Shown here: positions 61,031 through 64,000 of the stretch, one piece after another | How positions within the stretch are numbered: the stretch's first letter is position 1 | How the letters are laid out: each line of letters starts with the position of its first letter | Origin: UBA4416 sp963422675 | Lineage (GTDB): Bacteria; Bacteroidota; Bacteroidia; B-17B0; Aurantibacillaceae | Assembly: GCA_963422675.2 (NCBI GenBank) | Contig: CAXVYS010000024.1 | Location: 868,001 to 932,000, forward strand | Reading direction: 5' to 3' | Length of the DNA: 64,000 nt | Made by a program: the position numbers and the translations under genes | The notes under the pieces: generated by a model | What the model was told of the DNA's origin: nothing | Database searches by the model: none | Seen by the model: only the letters and a program-made list of their open reading frames with translations

Positions 61031-61651
61031 ATGGACACTATTCCTTATACCATATATCTTGAAGCTACTCCAAATCCGGCTTCCATGAAATTTGTTACCA
61101 ATAAAATACTTATTACAGAAAAAGGGGCGAGTGCCGAATACAAGAATGTCGGCGAAACGCAAACAGCACCCATTGCTGCTAAATTATTTCAATTCCCTTT
61201 TGTAAAAACAGTGTTTGTTTCTGGGAGTTATATCACGATCACTAAAACAGATCAAGTTGATTGGGATGATATCAGTATGGAATTGAGGATATTTTTAACA
61301 GACTATCTGAATAAAGGAAATTTGATCATCACGGCTTTACCGCAACAAGAGGTGGCAATTGATAATACCTTTACCGAAACCAAAACCATTAGCACACAAC
61401 ATGTGGCGCCTAAAGATGAAGTAGAGGCAAAAATCATTGAAGTGTTGGATCAATACATTCGTCCGGCAGTTGAAAATGATGGTGGCTTAATTACATTTAA
61501 GGATTTGAAAGATGGTGTTGTAACCGTGCAGATGCGCGGCGCCTGCAGTGGTTGCCCAAGCAGTACCATGACTTTAAAAGCAGGAATTGAAGCCTTACTA
61601 AAACGGTTATTACCGGATGCGGTAAAAGAAGTGGTAAGCGAAGCCATGTAA
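61031..61651 (+). CDS. nfu: Nfu-type iron-sulfur cluster carrier
   Basis: A 206-residue protein that carries and delivers Fe-S clusters to apo-enzymes. It has the N-terminal Nfu domain (YLEATPNPASMKFVTNK, FPFVKTVFVSGSYITIT) and the C-terminal NifU-like domain with the cluster-binding pair in ACSGCPSS, preceded by VENDGGLITF. The two-domain layout is normal for Bacteroidota. A TATCTTTAC at 61000-61008 may be a -7 box. The gene is divergent from nadB and convergent with comF. Confidence 0.92.
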   Translation: MDTIPYTIYLEATPNPASMKFVTNKILITEKGASAEYKNVGETQTAPIAAKLFQFPFVKTVFVSGSYITITKTDQVDWDDISMELRIFLTDYLNKGNLIITALPQQEVAIDNTFTETKTISTQHVAPKDEVEAKIIEVLDQYIRPAVENDGGLITFKDLKDGVVTVQMRGACSGCPSSTMTLKAGIEALLKRLLPDAVKEVVSEAM

Positions 61652-61660
61652 TTACTGGGT

Positions 61661-62344
61661 TTAAATAGCAGCATACGCAATACTTAATACACTGATTTTA
61701 ATGCCTTCTATTTGTTTCAAGGCATGGCAACAGGCTTCTATAGTGGCTCCTGTGGTTATAACATCATCTACCAGGATAATGCTTTGATGCTTAAATTCTT
61801 CCGTTTCAGTAATTACAAATTTGTCTTCTACATTTTCCCAACGCTCGAATTTGTTTTTAAGCGTTTGAGTAGATGTATAAGCCGAACGGGTTAAAAGTGT
61901 TGTATTTAAAGGAATAGACAAGGCTTCCGCTAAACCTCTAGCGAATTCTTCACTTTGATTAAACCCCCGCTGCTTATATTTTTTGGGATGTAAGGGCACA
62001 GGAATAATACAGGCCGATTGCTTAATAAATGCATCCCGGAGCAAATCTTTCGCATACCAGTTTCCAACCAGTACCGCCAGGTCTTTATTGTTTTTGTATT
62101 TAATATCGTGGAGTATTTTTTGGATGCTCCCTTTTTTATGAAAGAGGTAAAAGCTCCCGGCTTGTTCAATATTAACCCTGCCATAAAATAAATTTTTAAC
62201 AAGGTTATTACTCTGTAAATGAAAATAGGTTTTTGGTAAATTAACATAGCAATAATTGCAAACCTGGTCTTCGTGTTTATACAAGGAATTGCCACACGCT
62301 ACACAGTTCCTGGGATATATCAATGAAATAAAATCCTGTAGCAT
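61661..62344 (-). CDS. comF: ComF-family phosphoribosyltransferase-like protein
   Basis: A 227-residue ComF protein, related to DNA uptake in competent bacteria. ATG 62344 is chosen, since MLQDFISLIYPRNCVACG is the normal N-terminus and lies 4 bp after the preceding gene. The N-terminus has a zinc-binding set, CVAC and CNYC. The C-terminus has the phosphoribosyltransferase motif IILVDDVITTGAT, and RGFNQSEEFARGLA before it is a ComF mark. Whether this organism is competent cannot be told. It is probably cotranscribed with the LTD protein gene. Confidence 0.88.
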   Translation of the reverse strand: MLQDFISLIYPRNCVACGNSLYKHEDQVCNYCYVNLPKTYFHLQSNNLVKNLFYGRVNIEQAGSFYLFHKKGSIQKILHDIKYKNNKDLAVLVGNWYAKDLLRDAFIKQSACIIPVPLHPKKYKQRGFNQSEEFARGLAEALSIPLNTTLLTRSAYTSTQTLKNKFERWENVEDKFVITETEEFKHQSIILVDDVITTGATIEACCHALKQIEGIKISVLSIAYAAI

Positions 62345-62348
62345 CTCT

Positions 62349-64000
62349 TTATAATTTACCTGCCAGTGTACAACTGAGTTTATATTTATTGACGTTACCC
62401 GATACATTAAACAGTTCCACATACACAATATAAATTCCTATAGCTGCCTTTTCGTTATCATCGTTAATGCCGTTCCAGCTAAAGGTTCCATCCTGTGTGA
62501 GCTGCTCATTGCGAATGAGGTAACGTACCTGCCTGCCTTTACTATCATAAATGTAAACGTTGGCTGCTTTCCCCGGTTCGTTTAATTTGTAATGGATATT
62601 CAGTACATCCTGGTACCCGTCATTATCAGGAGAAAATAACGGCTCCGAAATACTCAGGCCATTTCCACCATCAGCCTGTAAGTATTGTGAATTGCGGTAA
62701 GCAGGAGTTCCAAATCCGCAACTCTGGGAAGCACTGTTCCAGTTTGTACGATCATTTGTTGGCCTGTTAAAATCAATGCGTTCGAGCGCTACTCCTTTGG
62801 TGTTTGCCAGTAAAGGAAAATGCATATTGGCAGTATAACTAAAATGATCGATCACCGTCCCCGTTCTGTCACTGAGGGTAATAACATCTGCATCACTGTT
62901 CATAGCAGGAAGATCATTCAGATCTAAAAAGCCTTTGGGATTGGTAGTTTGATAACAGGTTTTTACAGTGCTACCATTTTCGCTGAGTAGAACATAGTCC
63001 TCTGGAAATACTAAATAGCCCTCCGCGGTGATGGCTTTCATATCTTTTAAGTTTCCTGTTTGAAGGTCCATAGAGCCTATTTGCAGATCTTTTAAATTAA
63101 TGGTTTTATGACTGCGGTTATACAACTCTACATAATCAATACACCCTGTTGTCGGATCAGTTAATAGTTCATTAATAACGATATCGTTTGGGAATGGTGG
63201 TTCTGGTAAAGCAAATGCAACAGAGCCGGTTGGGTTAATGCTATTTCCTGCACAATCTTTTATACCGCTTGCTAATGTGCAATGATACACTATACCATGT
63301 TGCATAGACGATGCTAATTTTAAAATTACTTTTTTATAATCCATTCCAATAGGTAAAACATAAGTTGGCTGGGTTAACCCATTATCAAACACATAAAGGG
63401 AAGGGTTAGTTGTACTTAAACTATCCAGTGCTTCAGAGAAAACAGCCATAATTGTGTCGGCATTCATCACGGTAATTCTTTCCAGTTCGGGCCGATGCTC
63501 ATCAGGATTGTTTTCGGAAACAGAATTTCTTCTTCCCGGTGTGCCGCCACTGGCATCCTTACTGGCTTTCCAGTTATCCTGTCCGCCACAGGGATTGTTG
63601 ACATCAACCTGTTCTATGCTCCAGCCGCCGTCGGTTTTATTTGTATTATGATACCATGCGGTCGTATAACTAATGGAATGAATCAATACATGCATACTAT
63701 CTCTTAACGCGATTTCAGAATGATCGTTTGATAAAGAAGGGAAGCTTGTAACCTCGCAGGCCGTTATACCAAAATTAGCAAAAACAGGACTGTTGCCTGT
63801 TCCGGTGAGCACCATAAAACTATCGGGTTTAAGAGTAACATCCGGTAATTTTTTAGAACTGGTAAGTGTTGTAAAACTCCAGTTTTTTAAATTAATAGAA
63901 AAGGGAGTTCTGTTTTTTAATTCAACATATTCCTCTAAAGGTAGGTTAATGGCAGGATCCGGATCAGGCATCAATTCATTAATTACCACATCGTAGAGCT
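62349..64000 (-). CDS. Lamin-tail-domain surface protein, C-terminal part
   Basis: The frame is open to the right edge, so the N-terminus is outside; about 550 residues are visible. They hold two lamin-tail (LTD) domains (VINELMPDPDPAINLPLEEY and VINELLTDPTTGCIDYVELY), a Big_5-like Ig domain between them (MAVFSEALDSLSTTNPSLYV), and a C-terminal FlgD-type Ig domain (FSPDNDGYQDVLNIHYKLNE, FSWNGINDDNEKAAIGIYIV). This arrangement is typical of large Bacteroidota surface proteins. No classic sorting motif is obvious beyond the FlgD-like end. The comF start lies 4 bp downstream of its stop. Confidence 0.82.
   Translation of the reverse strand, partial: LYDVVINELMPDPDPAINLPLEEYVELKNRTPFSINLKNWSFTTLTSSKKLPDVTLKPDSFMVLTGTGNSPVFANFGITACEVTSFPSLSNDHSEIALRDSMHVLIHSISYTTAWYHNTNKTDGGWSIEQVDVNNPCGGQDNWKASKDASGGTPGRRNSVSENNPDEHRPELERITVMNADTIMAVFSEALDSLSTTNPSLYVFDNGLTQPTYVLPIGMDYKKVILKLASSMQHGIVYHCTLASGIKDCAGNSINPTGSVAFALPEPPFPNDIVINELLTDPTTGCIDYVELYNRSHKTINLKDLQIGSMDLQTGNLKDMKAITAEGYLVFPEDYVLLSENGSTVKTCYQTTNPKGFLDLNDLPAMNSDADVITLSDRTGTVIDHFSYTANMHFPLLANTKGVALERIDFNRPTNDRTNWNSASQSCGFGTPAYRNSQYLQADGGNGLSISEPLFSPDNDGYQDVLNIHYKLNEPGKAANVYIYDSKGRQVRYLIRNEQLTQDGTFSWNGINDDNEKAAIGIYIVYVELFNVSGNVNKYKLSCTLAGKL

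Noticed and set aside
1..64000. CRISPR array, insertion sequence, integrase or toxin-antitoxin pair
   Set aside because: I looked for regular short repeats with spacers, transposase motifs with flanking inverted repeats, and small paired frames, and found none.

Overview
The window is a dense, AT-rich stretch of a Bacteroidota chromosome. The evidence is the set of lineage-typical proteins: type IX secretion (T9SS) cargo with both kinds of C-terminal sorting domain, DUF3098, DUF3667, CbpM, FHS-family sugar transport and GH92. Promoters also fit, with a TAnnTTTG -7 box and almost no Shine-Dalgarno sequence. The order or family cannot be fixed: there is no rRNA operon, and the only RNA gene seen is one tRNA-His. 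I see no integrase, transposase, phage structural operon, reverse transcriptase or CRISPR array. The region reads as ordinary chromosome with several blocks of fast-evolving surface genes.

Layout. 0-5 kb: the end of feoB (ferrous iron uptake), cysQ, a small alpha/beta hydrolase, a crotonase and 3-hydroxyanthranilate dioxygenase. 5-9.7 kb: a 1,544-residue T9SS adhesin-like protein closed by a clear terminator. 9.7-15.8 kb: housekeeping (DUF853 ATPase, cbpA-cbpM, clpX, a DUF3667 protein, uppP, DUF3098). 15.9-22.4 kb: a surface-polysaccharide cluster with GDP-fucose synthesis (gmd, fcl), a WecA-like initiating transferase and two Wzi/RemB-like outer-membrane proteins. 22.4-29.8 kb: an SRPBCC protein, a CoA pyrophosphatase, a methyltransferase-glycosyltransferase fusion, two c-type cytochromes (one P460-like) and a tandem amidohydrolase.

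29.9-38.8 kb is the most distinctive region. Three consecutive genes encode secreted fibre-like proteins that share DNA-level repeat modules. Two end in an endosialidase-type (S74) chaperone domain and the third in a phage tail-collar domain. A PKD protein with a type B T9SS signal follows at once. This looks like a cell-surface fibre cassette built from phage-type parts, with repeats suited to recombination.

38.9-53.7 kb: hflX, a two-component pair, a DUF1573 protein, a TlpA-like thioredoxin, a GH92 mannosidase with an FHS sugar transporter, an RlmI-like methyltransferase, trmD, a lipoprotein and ftsX. 53.8-54.5 kb: tRNA-His with its terminator, then about 550 bp without a gene. 54.5-59.2 kb: a second surface cassette with a fibre-type protein, two tandem paralogous lipoproteins (the first frameshifted by a 5-bp duplication near its end) and a T9SS type A protein. 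59.2-64 kb: nadB, nfu, comF and a partial lamin-tail-domain protein.

Several starts were moved inward from the longest open frame to match signal peptides, conserved N-termini or neighbouring genes. These choices are stated in each entry.
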